This document shows positions 48,636 to 59,205 of a stretch of DNA of 64,000 bases, piece by piece. The stretch lies in NCBI RefSeq assembly GCF_002218025.2, contig NZ_AP018680.1, positions 1,364,001 to 1,428,000 of the forward strand. The letters are read 5' to 3'. The position numbers were made by a program, and so were the translations under genes. Every line of letters starts with the position of its first letter. Positions within the stretch are counted from its first letter, which is position 1. The stretch comes from Vibrio casei. GTDB taxonomy: Bacteria; Pseudomonadota; Gammaproteobacteria; Enterobacterales; Vibrionaceae. The notes beneath the pieces are model-generated. The model was given only the letters and a program-made list of their open reading frames with translations. It was not told where the DNA came from and searched no databases.

Positions 48636-49159
48636 TATAACTTTCAGTACCGTAATAAATGGATCGCGATTATATAACGAAAGCACACCGTTATGCGACC
48701 ACCCACACCATTAAAGCAAGCTTTTCAATAAACAAATATCTCTAAGCTAGCTCATTTACTCCCTTTCTCTTCAATCCAAGCGAATTAACTTCATTTTTTA
48801 GTTTTCACTACTGGATTGTTTCGATTAAACATGAAAAACGATTATATGCAAAAACGGAATATTAACCAATAAGCCCAAACAATGATAGTGAATACTTATT
48901 CACACTTGCGCCCATCGAAATCTGGACTATACCATGAGAATCTTTACAGTGTAAATTTATTACAAGATGGCGAGAAAAGAGGAATTATAAGGTCTATATA
49001 AGGAAAAAATGCTAATGAAATGAGGTTATTTTTTAATTAATAAATGATTATTTTATGACTTATTTTCACATTCTATTTTTAGGCACTTACGGGAACTGCC
49101 CTATTAGCTTTAAATAGAAAGAAAAAAGCAGAAGTATTAAAGGAAGGAATTAACGTTAT
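48636..49159. other. 524-bp gap upstream of rlmL, broken by IS copy 1
   Basis: AT-rich with many short stops on both strands. Its last part, from 49083, joined to the bases after the insertion (from 50808, one GTTAT kept), gives a 29-codon open tail (ALTGTALLALNRKKK and so on) ending TGA, but a TAG precedes it directly. It may be the remnant of an old gene, or chance. GTTAT at 49155-49159 is the left target duplication of IS copy 1. Confidence 0.4.
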
Positions 49160-49224
49160 CCCTCTCTGTCAGACTAGTTGTCGCGCTTAATATTCAACCA
49201 TTAAACAGAGGGCGTGGAGTAACA

Positions 49225-49722
49225 ATGAAACATTATTCAGCGCAAAGCAAAGAGTCGGCTCTTCAGAAGATGATGCCTCCAAATAATATAGCAATAGCCC
49301 AATTATCAATCGAGATGGGGATTGGTGAATCAACCTTGTATAATTGGCGAAAACAAGCAATTGATAAGGGGCATTTAGTGCCAGGTGATGGAAAGAATGC
49401 TGAGCAGTGGTCATCAGCAAATAAATTCTCAGTCGTGTTGGAAACAGCCTCTTTAAATCAAGCTGAGTTAGCGGAATATTGTCGAGGCAAAGGTCTTTAT
49501 GTGGAACAAGTATCGGCTTGGCGAAATGCGTGTATAGATGCAAACGCTAACGTTAAAGAGCAAGAAAAAGCCTTCTCCACCGAAACAAAGAAAGATAAAA
49601 AACAGATCAATCAATTAGAAAAGGAGCTACGTCGAAAAGATAAGGCACTCGCTGAAACCGCAGCACTATTGGTGTTAAGAAAAAAAGCAAATGCGATCTG
49701 GGGGGAAGCCGAGGACGAATGA
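49225..49722 (+). CDS. IS3-family transposase OrfA
   Basis: A 165-residue DNA-binding protein. The N-terminal helix-turn-helix (AIAQLSIEMGIGESTLYNWRKQA) is followed by a second HTH-like part (QAELAEYCRGKGLYVEQVSAWR) and a leucine-zipper-like coiled coil (NQLEKELRRKDKALAETAALL). It is longer than many IS3 OrfA proteins (about 100). The stop overlaps OrfB (ATGA). An in-frame A_AAA_AAA run at 49680-49686 would let ribosomes shift -1 into OrfB with no stop between. Confidence 0.93.
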   Translation: MKHYSAQSKESALQKMMPPNNIAIAQLSIEMGIGESTLYNWRKQAIDKGHLVPGDGKNAEQWSSANKFSVVLETASLNQAELAEYCRGKGLYVEQVSAWRNACIDANANVKEQEKAFSTETKKDKKQINQLEKELRRKDKALAETAALLVLRKKANAIWGEAEDE

Positions 49723-50768
49723 TCCTCGACTCAGCTCGCATTCAAGCAGTTAAACTAGTTAATGAAGCTGTGAGTTCTGGTGCGCCAAAGTTTAAAGCTT
49801 GCCGTGAACTTGGGATCAGTGTCCGGACGTATCAACGTTGGACTGTTGACGGGAACATAAAAACAGATGGTAGACCAATATCTCAGCGCCCTGAGCCAAA
49901 AAATAAGCTATCAAAAGCAGAGAGAGATAACATATTAGCCATCGTTAATAGCGATGATTTTAAGAGCTTACCACCAAGCCAAATCGTCCCTACATTAGCA
50001 GATGAGGGTATTTATCTTGCTTCTGAATCAACATATTATCGTGTTCTTCATGAAGAAAAACAGCAAAACGCTCGCGGACGTAGTCAGATAAAAGAGAGAA
50101 AAGTACCGACGACACACTGTGCTACAGGGCCAAACCAAGTGTGGTGTTGGGATATTACTTGGTTACCAGGCCCCGCTAAAGGGCTGCATTTTTATTTATA
50201 TTTGATACTCGATATATTTAGTCGAAAGATTGTTGGATGGGAAATTCATGATGACGAATCAGCAGAAAATGCATCAATATTAATTAAGAAAGCTCATTTA
50301 AAAGAAGGAGTTAAAGATAATCCTCTGGTACTGCATTCGGATAATGGAAGCCCAATGAAAGGCTCATCAATGCTTGAAACACTTTATAGTTTAGGTGTCG
50401 TGTCGTCTTTTAATCGTCCTAGGGTGAGCAATGATAATGCTTATGCTGAGTCGATATTTAAAACGTGTAAATATCGCCCTGACTATCCGTATAAAGGGTT
50501 TTCAACAATTGATGAGGCGCGTAGTTGGGTGTTGAAATTTAGCCACTGGTATAATTTTAACCACAAACATAGTGGCATCAAATACGTCAGCCCACATCAA
50601 AGGCATTCAGGATTAGCGGGTGACATATTGGCTAATAGAAAAGAAGTTTATCAAGGTGCTAAAGATGCTCACCCTGAGCGCTGGAGCGGTAATATCCGTA
50701 ATTGGGATTTACCAAAAGAAGTGTACTTAAACCCTGAACAAAATAGTGTCAAGGCTGAGAGTGCATAA
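49719..50768 (+). CDS. IS3-family transposase OrfB (DDE integrase)
   Basis: A 349-residue integrase-type catalytic subunit. An N-terminal HTH (CRELGISVRTYQRWT) is followed by the rve core. The DDE triad is Asp in WCWDITWLP, Asp in VLHSDNGSP and Glu in NAYAESIFKTCKY, with DX35E-like spacing as in IS3. All three are present, so the enzyme looks functional. It can start at its own ATG, coupled to OrfA, or arise as a -1 frameshift fusion. Confidence 0.95.
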   Translation: MILDSARIQAVKLVNEAVSSGAPKFKACRELGISVRTYQRWTVDGNIKTDGRPISQRPEPKNKLSKAERDNILAIVNSDDFKSLPPSQIVPTLADEGIYLASESTYYRVLHEEKQQNARGRSQIKERKVPTTHCATGPNQVWCWDITWLPGPAKGLHFYLYLILDIFSRKIVGWEIHDDESAENASILIKKAHLKEGVKDNPLVLHSDNGSPMKGSSMLETLYSLGVVSSFNRPRVSNDNAYAESIFKTCKYRPDYPYKGFSTIDEARSWVLKFSHWYNFNHKHSGIKYVSPHQRHSGLAGDILANRKEVYQGAKDAHPERWSGNIRNWDLPKEVYLNPEQNSVKAESA

Positions 50769-50824
50769 CGTAGTGATCGCGACAACTAGTTTGACAAACA
50801 CCGTTATCGGGTTATATTGAAGAC

Positions 50825-50851
50825 AAAAAAATGTCGGCAACAAGGCCGACG
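50825..50851 (-). terminator. terminator after zapC
   Basis: Stem GTCGGC with GCCGAC, 6-nt loop, then seven T on the minus strand. It lies between zapC and IS copy 1, so the insertion left zapC's 3' end intact. Confidence 0.85.
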
Positions 50852-50901
50852 GAAAGAACAACAAGGAACGAACTTTTATCTTTATGCTGATGTATAGGCT
50901 A

Positions 50902-51444
50902 TTAACCCACCATGGCATAAGTTTCAATAGTGGTATGAATATTAGCTTTAGCAAAGCGGTCATGCATGACTTTAATCGGCTCGCCAAATTTCAACGACTT
51001 GGATTCTGTTAAACTGAAATCACGTAAAGAGACAGAAACACAAATACTCGCACTCTCACCAACTTCAACCACCATGAAGTGCCCTTCAGAGAAGCAGTTT
51101 CTCAAATGCACAATCTCACCTTCTCTAGGTGTAAAATCACCGCCTTGACACGAAAAGAACCAACTCTTTGGCTGTACCGGCTTGTGAAAACGTCTTGCTG
51201 CAACACTATTAAGTGAAAGCTCAGCTTTACGTGGCTCAGATAGAGGGAGACTATCAACTTGTTGTTTGAATTTATGGTAACTAGATGCATCATCTACAGA
51301 AAATTGATTCTCTTGAAATGCACTATTGATTAATAATTTTTCAGGTAAATTTACGCTAAAAACCATGTCCAGCCCAAGATCCAGCATAAGGGACTTGTTG
51401 GTTTCATCGTAATACCATTTCCATGTATCACTCGGTTTAAGCAT
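50902..51444 (-). CDS. zapC: cell division protein ZapC
   Basis: A 180-residue cytoplasmic protein that stabilises FtsZ filaments. It matches ZapC through the N-terminal PSDTWKWYYDE, SLMLDLG, LSEPRKAELSLNSVAARRF and KSWFFSCQGG. It follows pyrD in the same direction, as in E. coli, 150 bp away with pyrD's terminator between them. Confidence 0.93.
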   Translation of the reverse strand: MLKPSDTWKWYYDETNKSLMLDLGLDMVFSVNLPEKLLINSAFQENQFSVDDASSYHKFKQQVDSLPLSEPRKAELSLNSVAARRFHKPVQPKSWFFSCQGGDFTPREGEIVHLRNCFSEGHFMVVEVGESASICVSVSLRDFSLTESKSLKFGEPIKVMHDRFAKANIHTTIETYAMVG

Positions 51445-51529
51445 GGGTTCAGCCTCTTAAAATTAAAGCGAAAAAATCACTTCGCTTCCTTCTATCGATT
51501 AGATGTACCTTGATTGTACAAACGAATAG

Positions 51530-51563
51530 ATAAAAAAAAAGAGGAAAACTTTTTCCTCTTTTT
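51530..51563 (-). terminator. terminator after pyrD
   Basis: Stem AAAGAGGAAAA with TTTTCCTCTTT and a run of T on the minus strand, before the pyrD 3' end. The zapC gene continues beyond. Confidence 0.8.
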
Positions 51564-51593
51564 CAGGCTGAAATTGTTAACTCGATCTGTTTT

Positions 51594-52604
51594 TTATATA
51601 TTTTTTACGATTTCTTTAACCAAACCAGGACCATGATAAATAAATCCAGAATAAACTTGGACTAGTTTTGCCCCTGCCATCATTTTTTCTTTTGCTGAGA
51701 CATAAGAATCAATACCGCCAACTCCTATGATCGGAATGTCATCACCAAGTTCTTTATACAACTGACGAATCACTTCAGTACTTTTAGACTGCACGGGACG
51801 ACCACTGAGACCCCCCATTTCATTGGCATTTTTCATTCCATCAACTAAAGAACGGTCTAACGTTGTATTGGTTGCAATAACACCATCAATTTCGTATTTC
51901 TTCAGTGAATGACAAATTTGAATAATTTCGTCATCACTAAGATCCGGTGCAATTTTTAAAGCCAATGGAACATATTTCCCATATTGCTCAGCGAGTTCTG
52001 TTTGCTTATCTTTCAAAGCAGAAAGTAATTCATCTAATGCTTCACCATATTGAAGTGTTCTAAGTCCCGGAGTGTTCGGTGACGAAATATTGGCTGCAAT
52101 ATAACCCGCGTATGGATACACTTTTTCCATACAAATTAAATAATCTTCAGTACCCTTTTCTATTGGGGTATCTTTATTTTTACCTATGTTAATCCCAAGG
52201 ATGCCATCAAAAGTAGATTGTTTTACATTTTCAATCAGTTGATCAACACCATCATTATTAAATCCCATACGATTGATGATGCCTTCCGCCTCAACAATTC
52301 GGAAACAACGCGGCTTATCATTACCTGGTTGAGGACGTGGTGTCACAGTACCAATTTCTAAAAAACCAAACCCCATTGCTCCAAATGCATCAATACATTC
52401 TCCATTTTTATCCATACCGGCAGCAAGTCCAACAGGATTTTTAAAGGTTAACCCCATCACTTCAACAGAACGAGTGGGTAGATTTTGGCGGAAGAAAAAG
52501 TCAAGTGGTGTGCCATTAAGCCTTTTTAAATTCTTAATAGCTAATTCATGTGCGGTCTCTGCACTGAATTTAAATAAGCCTGTTCTAGCTAGACGATAAA
52601 GCAT
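51594..52604 (-). CDS. pyrD: dihydroorotate dehydrogenase (quinone), class 2
   Basis: A 336-residue membrane-associated flavoenzyme that oxidises dihydroorotate with quinone in pyrimidine synthesis. The N-terminal amphipathic part ([17 protein letters not shown]) and the core blocks [37 protein letters not shown] (class 2 catalytic Ser region), and GVGGIDS are present. I chose the ATG at 52604, with a GGGAGGA site, over a TTG four codons upstream. It is downstream of gdhB. Confidence 0.96.
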   Translation of the reverse strand: MLYRLARTGLFKFSAETAHELAIKNLKRLNGTPLDFFFRQNLPTRSVEVMGLTFKNPVGLAAGMDKNGECIDAFGAMGFGFLEIGTVTPRPQPGNDKPRCFRIVEAEGIINRMGFNNDGVDQLIENVKQSTFDGILGINIGKNKDTPIEKGTEDYLICMEKVYPYAGYIAANISSPNTPGLRTLQYGEALDELLSALKDKQTELAEQYGKYVPLALKIAPDLSDDEIIQICHSLKKYEIDGVIATNTTLDRSLVDGMKNANEMGGLSGRPVQSKSTEVIRQLYKELGDDIPIIGVGGIDSYVSAKEKMMAGAKLVQVYSGFIYHGPGLVKEIVKNI

Positions 52605-52624
52605 ACTTCCTCCCAAAATTAGAT

Positions 52625-52649
52625 CAAAAAAGCCCCAAAAATTGGGGCA
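52625..52649 (-). terminator. terminator after gdhB
   Basis: Stem GCCCC with GGGGC plus A/T pairs, a short loop, and six T on the minus strand. Confidence 0.8.
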
Positions 52650-52709
52650 AAGTATACCTTTCTATCAGGAATTATACTAGCCGCAATCCGAGGCGGCTAT
52701 TTTAGTTAA

Positions 52710-55700
52710 CTACTGATTTGCAGCACAATTTAGATTCAACAAAACAAGCTCTCTTAATGCAACTGAAAATTTCGCAAACTCATGGGCAGAACCAACTTTA
52801 AACTCATTAAGTATGCTTTCCCAGCGTTCAAGCGAGATCTTGTTGGTATCCATCCACAGCTCTAAACTACCTTCTACTGACCAGTTTTTATTATCTTGGC
52901 ATGCACAAGATAGCACTTGTAAAGTTAATTGCCGTTGCTGCCAATCAAGATCTTCACGGAATGTCGCTCTTGCAAGCGCTTGCCAGTGATTATCAATCGG
53001 TTGATTGTTTATTTGGTTCAAGAACCAATGCAATGACAGGCGATCTCCAAGTGTAAAGTACATCTTAGCTGTTTTATCAATATCAACCCCACACTCAGCC
53101 GCTACGGAAGAAATATCCAATGTCGAATATAAGCTGGTTAATCGGGATACTTTTTTCGCAAGTTCTTCGGTAACACCTTGCTTAATCCAATCATTCGCCT
53201 GTTGGTTGTGCTCTTTAACTTCGTTTTTAACTAAGAAAACATCCATACCATTTTGAATGACCTGAACATCTTCAAGATAATGAGTAATGATCTCATTAAC
53301 ATTCAACTTCATCATACGATTGCGTAATAACCAACGAGTTGAACGACGTAATATTCGACGAACAGACATTAAAAGCTCATATTGAACACTAGCCGTCGCA
53401 ATGTTATCCAAACTTCGAATATCATTAAACATTTTCTCAGCATCAAAGATCACACGAGATGCCACATAGGCATTGGTAATATCAATAACGCTTGCCCCTG
53501 TTTCATCTTGTAATCTCGTTACGAAATTACACCCCATCTCATTAACCATTTGATTAGCAAGAGAAGTTGCTATGATTTCTTGGCGAAGTGGATGTTGAAT
53601 CATAAATTCAGAATAGTTACAGCGTAACCTTTCTGGGAAATATTGAACGAGTAACTTAGCATTAAAGGGATCGTTAGCAATTTCATCACATGCCAGTTGT
53701 TCTTTTAACACCATTTTAGCGTAAGCGATCAATACTGACAGCTCTGGACGAGTTAAACCTTCCCCTTTCTTCTCTCGTTCAAGTAAGGTTTCATCATCAG
53801 GAATGTATTCTAAACTACGATCCAATTTACCTAACTTTTCTAAAGTGTGGATAAATCGAATTTGCTCCTTCACTTGCGCCGTACCTTGATGCTCGCTAAC
53901 CGAAATAGATTCAGATTGGCAATAAGCATCTTCTAATACAATCTCGCCAACTTCATCTTCCATACTATTGAGTATTTCATTACGTTGCTTGAGCGTAAGA
54001 TCACCGTTAGCAACAAGCGTATTAAGAAAGATCTTTATGTTAACTTCATTATCAGAACAATCTACGCCTCCCACGTTATCAACAAAGTCGGTATTCACTC
54101 GTCCGCCAGTTAAAGCATATTCAATACGGCCCAGCTGAGTCATTCCAAGGTTACCACCTTCACCCACTACCTTAGCTTTTAATTCAGATCCATTAATACG
54201 CAGGCTGTCGTTCGCTCTATCACCAACATCGGTATTATTTTCAGAAGAAGACTTAATGTAAGTACCGATACCACCATTCCATAGCAAGTCAACTTGCATG
54301 GTCAATATCATTTTCATCAACTCTGTTGGTGTTACAGATTGTTTTTGAGTTGAAAGCATTTTCTGTATTTCTGGCGTTAAAGTGATCGACTTTGATCGTC
54401 TTGAGAAGATCCCACCTCCTTGCGAGATTAAACTTTGATCGTAATCTTCCCAACTTGATCTTGGTAATTTAAATAAGCGTTCTCTTTCTTTCCAACTAAC
54501 CGCAGAATCTGGATTTGGATCAATGAAAATATTCATGTGATTAAATGCGGCTTGAAGACGAATATGTTTAGATAACAGCATACCATTACCAAAAACATCC
54601 CCCGCCATATCACCAATAGCAATACAAGTAAAATCAGTGGTTTGTGTATTAATTCCCATTTCTCGGAAATGGCGTTTTACCGACTCCCAGCCACCTTTTG
54701 CTGTGATACCCATGGCTTTATGGTCATAACCATTTGAGCCACCAGAAGCAAATGCATCCCCTAACCAGAAATTATATTCTGCAGAGACTGAGTTCGCCAA
54801 ATCCGAGAACGTTGCCGTTCCTTTGTCAGCCGCCACCACTAAATAAGCATCATCAACATCATGACGAACCACATTTTTAGGTGGAACCACTTTGCCTTCA
54901 ATAATATTATCGGATACATCTAGCAATGCTCGGATAAATCGTTGATAACAGCGTTGTCCTTCTGCAAAAATTTCATCACGGGTCGTGAAATTCTGTTGAC
55001 GCTTACAAACAAAACCACCTTTCGCTCCAACAGGAACAATCACGGTGTTTTTTACTTGTTGAGCTTTAACCAAACCTAATATTTCAGTACGGAAATCTTC
55101 TTGACGGTCCGACCAACGTAATCCACCACGAGCAACTTTACCGGCTCGTAAATGAACACCTTCAATATCGGGCGCATAAACAAAAATTTCAAACTCCGGA
55201 ACAGGTGCAGGGATCTCGGGGATATTTCTTGGCTGAAGCTTCAAGGCTAACCAAGGTTTCGCATTACCTTCTACGTCAGTTTGATAGAAGTTAGTCCGGA
55301 TAGTCGCCCGGATCATTTCCATATAGCGTCGAATAATTCGGTCATCATCCAAGCTTTCTACTTTTTCTAACTTTTCTTTGATCGATTTGACCAGTTTATC
55401 TTCCGCTTTTTCTCTGGCTTTTACACTTGGATCAAAGCGTTTCACAAATAGGCTCACTAAAATTTGAGCTAATTCTGGATGATTAGACAACGTATCTTCA
55501 ATGTATTGCTGACTAAATGGAAAACCAACTTGACGCATATAACGCGCATAACTTCGAAGAATCGTGACCTCTCTCCCCCCTAATCCAGCCGATAGAATCA
55601 ATCGGTTAAAACCATCACTTTCTAAATTCCCAGACCATATTGCCGCAAATGCTTGCTGGAAACGATCACGAGCTTCTCGAAGATCCACTTTCTGATTGCC

Positions 55701-57142
55701 ACGATGCAACATGGAGAAATCAAGGATCCAATAAACCGTTCCATCCGATTTTTGGATCTCATAAGGCGACTCACCGATCACTCTTAAACCAAGATTTTCA
55801 AGCATTGGCATAACATCCGAAAGATGAATCGGTTCATCACGATGATAAAGTTTTAATCTTACCGCTTTGGAATCTGCTCTTTCCTCTTGTGGACGATAAA
55901 ATAACATGCCTAATTTATTATCATCATTTAAAGATTCAAGCAGTTCAATATCAGCAACCGCTGTTCCACCGGCTAAAGTATCTTCTTTATAAGAACGCGG
56001 GAAAGCATTTTTATAAGCTTTCGCTAAGGTTGTTCCTTTGTTTTCACCAAAGCTGCTCATAATGGCTTGAGTTAATCGGTCATCCCAAGATGAAGATGCT
56101 TCCATTAGATTTCTCTCTATCGATTTAACATTAATTTCTTGATTATTATTATCCACTCGAACAATGTAATGTGTTCTGGCTAATGGGCTTTCAGAGAAAT
56201 AAGTTGTAAATTCAACCTCTTGATCACTATTAAAGTAACGTTTTAGAATTTGTTGGGTCTTAAACCGAAGCTCTGTGTTGTAACGTTCTTTGGTCACATA
56301 GACCATGCAACTTAGAAAACGGCCAAATGGGTCTTTACGAACAAATAAACGCAGAAGATCGCGATCTTGCATTTGCACGACTCCCATCCCTACTTCAAGT
56401 AATTCCGTTTCTTTGGCTTGAAGTAATTCATCTCTTGGATAGTTTTCTAAAATATTATGTAAAGCCTTCCAAGAATAAGAACCTTTTAAGTAGCCACTGG
56501 CATTAAGAATACGCATCACTTTGTCACGGATCAGTGGAATACTTTGAACGCTTTGGTTGTAAACTGCTGAGGTGTATAAACCAATGAATCGGTGTTCACC
56601 AATGACATTACCTTTCGTATCAAATTTTTTAATGCCGACATAATCGGTGTGAGCTGGACGATGAATCGTTGATGCTGTGCTGCCTTTCGTCAATACGAAT
56701 AGTTCTGGCTTTTGAGCTTCAATACGAGCCGATTCAACCAATTCTGATAATTTATATGACCTTACTCTGTTCGACTGAGTCAATAAACCTAATGGTTTGG
56801 AATCTGCAGCAGGTTTCAGCTCAAGATCACCAGCTCTTGCTTTTAAATCAAATTCTCTATACCCCATGAAAGTGAAGTTATGTTCACCTAGCCATTTTAA
56901 AAATGCTAAATCTTCTTCTAACCTTTCAGGTTCAACAGGAATATTTTTAATATTTTTTTCTGTATCAGCAATAACCGAATGTAGTTTATCGGTCATCGGT
57001 TGCCAATCCTCAACTACTAAGCGCGTATCTTTAAGAACGCTTAATAGTTCTTGTTTGAGCTCAGCCATCCGATCTTTATCATTAATACGATCAATCTCAA
57101 TATGAAATAACGATTGCATGTCACCTCTGCCAGTATTGATAC
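52710..57142 (-). pseudogene. gdhB: NAD-glutamate dehydrogenase, C-terminal 1,475 codons, cut off by IS copy 2
   Basis: The large (about 180 kDa) NAD-specific glutamate dehydrogenase turns glutamate into 2-oxoglutarate and ammonia. This fragment holds the catalytic core: VARGGLRWSDRQEDFRTE, the Lys of PVGAKGGF, GDMAGDVFGNG, and GEGGNLGMTQLGR. There is no other stop or frameshift in 1,475 codons. Joined to the N-terminal part at 58786-59205, it gives one in-frame gene of 1,615 codons. An ATG at 57119 with a weak GAGG site could still start the 1,469-residue piece, but it lacks its promoter. Confidence 0.93.
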
Positions 57143-57207
57143 CCCTCTCTGTCAGACTAGTTGTCGCGCTTAATATTCAACCATTAAACAGAGGGCGTGG
57201 AGTAACA

Positions 57208-57705
57208 ATGAAACATTATTCAGCGCAAAGCAAAGAGTCGGCTCTTCAGAAGATGATGCCTCCAAATAATATAGCAATAGCCCAATTATCAATCGAGATG
57301 GGGATTGGTGAATCAACCTTGTATAATTGGCGAAAACAAGCAATTGATAAGGGGCATTTAGTGCCAGGTGATGGAAAGAATGCTGAGCAGTGGTCATCAG
57401 CAAATAAATTCTCAGTCGTGTTGGAAACAGCCTCTTTAAATCAAGCTGAGTTAGCGGAATATTGTCGAGGCAAAGGTCTTTATGTGGAACAAGTATCGGC
57501 TTGGCGAAATGCGTGTATAGATGCAAACGCTAACGTTAAAGAGCAAGAAAAAGCCTTCTCCACCGAAACAAAGAAAGATAAAAAACAGATCAATCAATTA
57601 GAAAAGGAGCTACGTCGAAAAGATAAGGCACTCGCTGAAACCGCAGCACTATTGGTGTTAAGAAAAAAAGCAAATGCGATCTGGGGGGAAGCCGAGGACG
57701 AATGA
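57208..57705 (+). CDS. IS3-family transposase OrfA, copy 2
   Basis: A 165-residue OrfA identical to that of copy 1. The ATG at 57208 has a GTGGAG site. A longer in-frame reading from 57118 runs in from gdhB and is not a real start. The A7 shift site is at 57663-57669. Confidence 0.93.
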   Translation: MKHYSAQSKESALQKMMPPNNIAIAQLSIEMGIGESTLYNWRKQAIDKGHLVPGDGKNAEQWSSANKFSVVLETASLNQAELAEYCRGKGLYVEQVSAWRNACIDANANVKEQEKAFSTETKKDKKQINQLEKELRRKDKALAETAALLVLRKKANAIWGEAEDE

Positions 57706-58751
57706 TCCTCGACTCAGCTCGCATTCAAGCAGTTAAACTAGTTAATGAAGCTGTGAGTTCTGGTGCGCCAAAGTTTAAAGCTTGCCGTGAACTTGGGATC
57801 AGTGTCCGGACGTATCAACGTTGGACTGTTGACGGGAACATAAAAACAGATGGTAGACCAATATCTCAGCGCCCTGAGCCAAAAAATAAGCTATCAAAAG
57901 CAGAGAGAGATAACATATTAGCCATCGTTAATAGCGATGATTTTAAGAGCTTACCACCAAGCCAAATCGTCCCTACATTAGCAGATGAGGGTATTTATCT
58001 TGCTTCTGAATCAACATATTATCGTGTTCTTCATGAAGAAAAACAGCAAAACGCTCGCGGACGTAGTCAGATAAAAGAGAGAAAAGTACCGACGACACAC
58101 TGTGCTACAGGGCCAAACCAAGTGTGGTGTTGGGATATTACTTGGTTACCAGGCCCCGCTAAAGGGCTGCATTTTTATTTATATTTGATACTCGATATAT
58201 TTAGTCGAAAGATTGTTGGATGGGAAATTCATGATGACGAATCAGCAGAAAATGCATCAATATTAATTAAGAAAGCTCATTTAAAAGAAGGAGTTAAAGA
58301 TAATCCTCTGGTACTGCATTCGGATAATGGAAGCCCAATGAAAGGCTCATCAATGCTTGAAACACTTTATAGTTTAGGTGTCGTGTCGTCTTTTAATCGT
58401 CCTAGGGTGAGCAATGATAATGCTTATGCTGAGTCGATATTTAAAACGTGTAAATATCGCCCTGACTATCCGTATAAAGGGTTTTCAACAATTGATGAGG
58501 CGCGTAGTTGGGTGTTGAAATTTAGCCACTGGTATAATTTTAACCACAAACATAGTGGCATCAAATACGTCAGCCCACATCAAAGGCATTCAGGATTAGC
58601 GGGTGACATATTGGCTAATAGAAAAGAAGTTTATCAAGGTGCTAAAGATGCTCACCCTGAGCGCTGGAGCGGTAATATCCGTAATTGGGATTTACCAAAA
58701 GAAGTGTACTTAAACCCTGAACAAAATAGTGTCAAGGCTGAGAGTGCATAA
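57702..58751 (+). CDS. IS3-family transposase OrfB, copy 2
   Basis: A 349-residue DDE integrase identical to copy 1, with all three catalytic acids present. It overlaps OrfA in an ATGA. This copy lies antisense inside gdhB. Confidence 0.95.
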   Translation: MILDSARIQAVKLVNEAVSSGAPKFKACRELGISVRTYQRWTVDGNIKTDGRPISQRPEPKNKLSKAERDNILAIVNSDDFKSLPPSQIVPTLADEGIYLASESTYYRVLHEEKQQNARGRSQIKERKVPTTHCATGPNQVWCWDITWLPGPAKGLHFYLYLILDIFSRKIVGWEIHDDESAENASILIKKAHLKEGVKDNPLVLHSDNGSPMKGSSMLETLYSLGVVSSFNRPRVSNDNAYAESIFKTCKYRPDYPYKGFSTIDEARSWVLKFSHWYNFNHKHSGIKYVSPHQRHSGLAGDILANRKEVYQGAKDAHPERWSGNIRNWDLPKEVYLNPEQNSVKAESA

Positions 58752-58785
58752 CGTAGTGATCGCGACAACTAGTTTGACAAACACC

Positions 58786-59205
58786 GATACCGACAATTTC
58801 TTTTTCTTTTCTTTCCACTAAAGTTGGAGCATTAGCCATGAAGTGACTCGTTAAGTCTAATCTCGATAATGCCATTTTGATTGAATCAACTAAAAATGCA
58901 GAATCTGGCACAACAACTTCGACAATTGTATGAGTAGATTGCCAACCTTGACGGCTTAACGTGGGGTTAAAGACTCGGACTGAAATCATATCCGAGTCTT
59001 TTTCTAAAATATGCTGCCATAAACTCACAACAGCACCATATAGATCCGATTCATTCCTTTGAAAAAGATCATCCTGCGAAATATTACTGTATAGATGTTC
59101 TGCTAACTTACTGACTAAGGGTTTGGTTTTTGGTTCTAACTTTTCCTGGATTAATTGATATACTTTTTCAAGTAAAACAGGAACCACTTTTTCACTAGAT
59201 GGCAT
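58786..59205 (-). pseudogene. gdhB: NAD-glutamate dehydrogenase, N-terminal 140 codons, cut off by IS copy 2
   Basis: The N-terminal part of the large NAD-glutamate dehydrogenase, from MPSSEKVVPVLLEKVYQLIQ (ATG at 59205, GGAG site) to KEIVGI, where the IS begins. Reading on, the frame takes 17 residues from the IS end and stops at 58732, giving a 157-residue product with no catalytic domain. It carries the gene's promoter side. Its last residues continue directly into the first of the C-terminal part (NTGRGDMQSLF) when the IS is removed. Confidence 0.93.

Larger units (their letters stand above)
49160..50802 (+). mobile_element. IS3-family insertion sequence, copy 1 (1,643 bp)
   Basis: A complete two-gene element. 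Terminal inverted repeats of about 19 bp with one mismatch (49167-49185 and 50778-50796) lie 6-7 bases inside the ends. The outer bases (CCCTCTC and AACACC) are the same in both copies and so belong to the element. It is flanked by GTTAT at 49155-49159 and 50803-50807; because the next base is also C, the duplication could be read as 6 bp. It sits between zapC and rlmL and breaks no recognised gene. Confidence 0.92.
57143..58785 (+). mobile_element. IS3-family insertion sequence, copy 2 (1,643 bp), inside gdhB
   Basis: Identical in length and, as read, in sequence to copy 1, and in the same orientation 7,983 bp away. It is flanked by GATAC at 57138-57142 and 58786-58790. Removing the element and one GATAC restores gdhB in frame, so this was a simple insertion with no deletion. 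The matching own duplications at both copies mean no recombination between them has taken place. Confidence 0.95.

Noticed and set aside
49187..49543. 118-codon open frame antisense to OrfA, repeated at 57170-57526
   Set aside because: It lies wholly inside the OrfA coding region on the other strand, has no ribosome site, and its repeat only mirrors the duplicated IS.
49160..58785. Composite transposon carrying zapC, pyrD and gdhB
   Set aside because: Each IS has its own target duplication and the genes between are in their normal chromosomal order, so two separate insertions explain it better.
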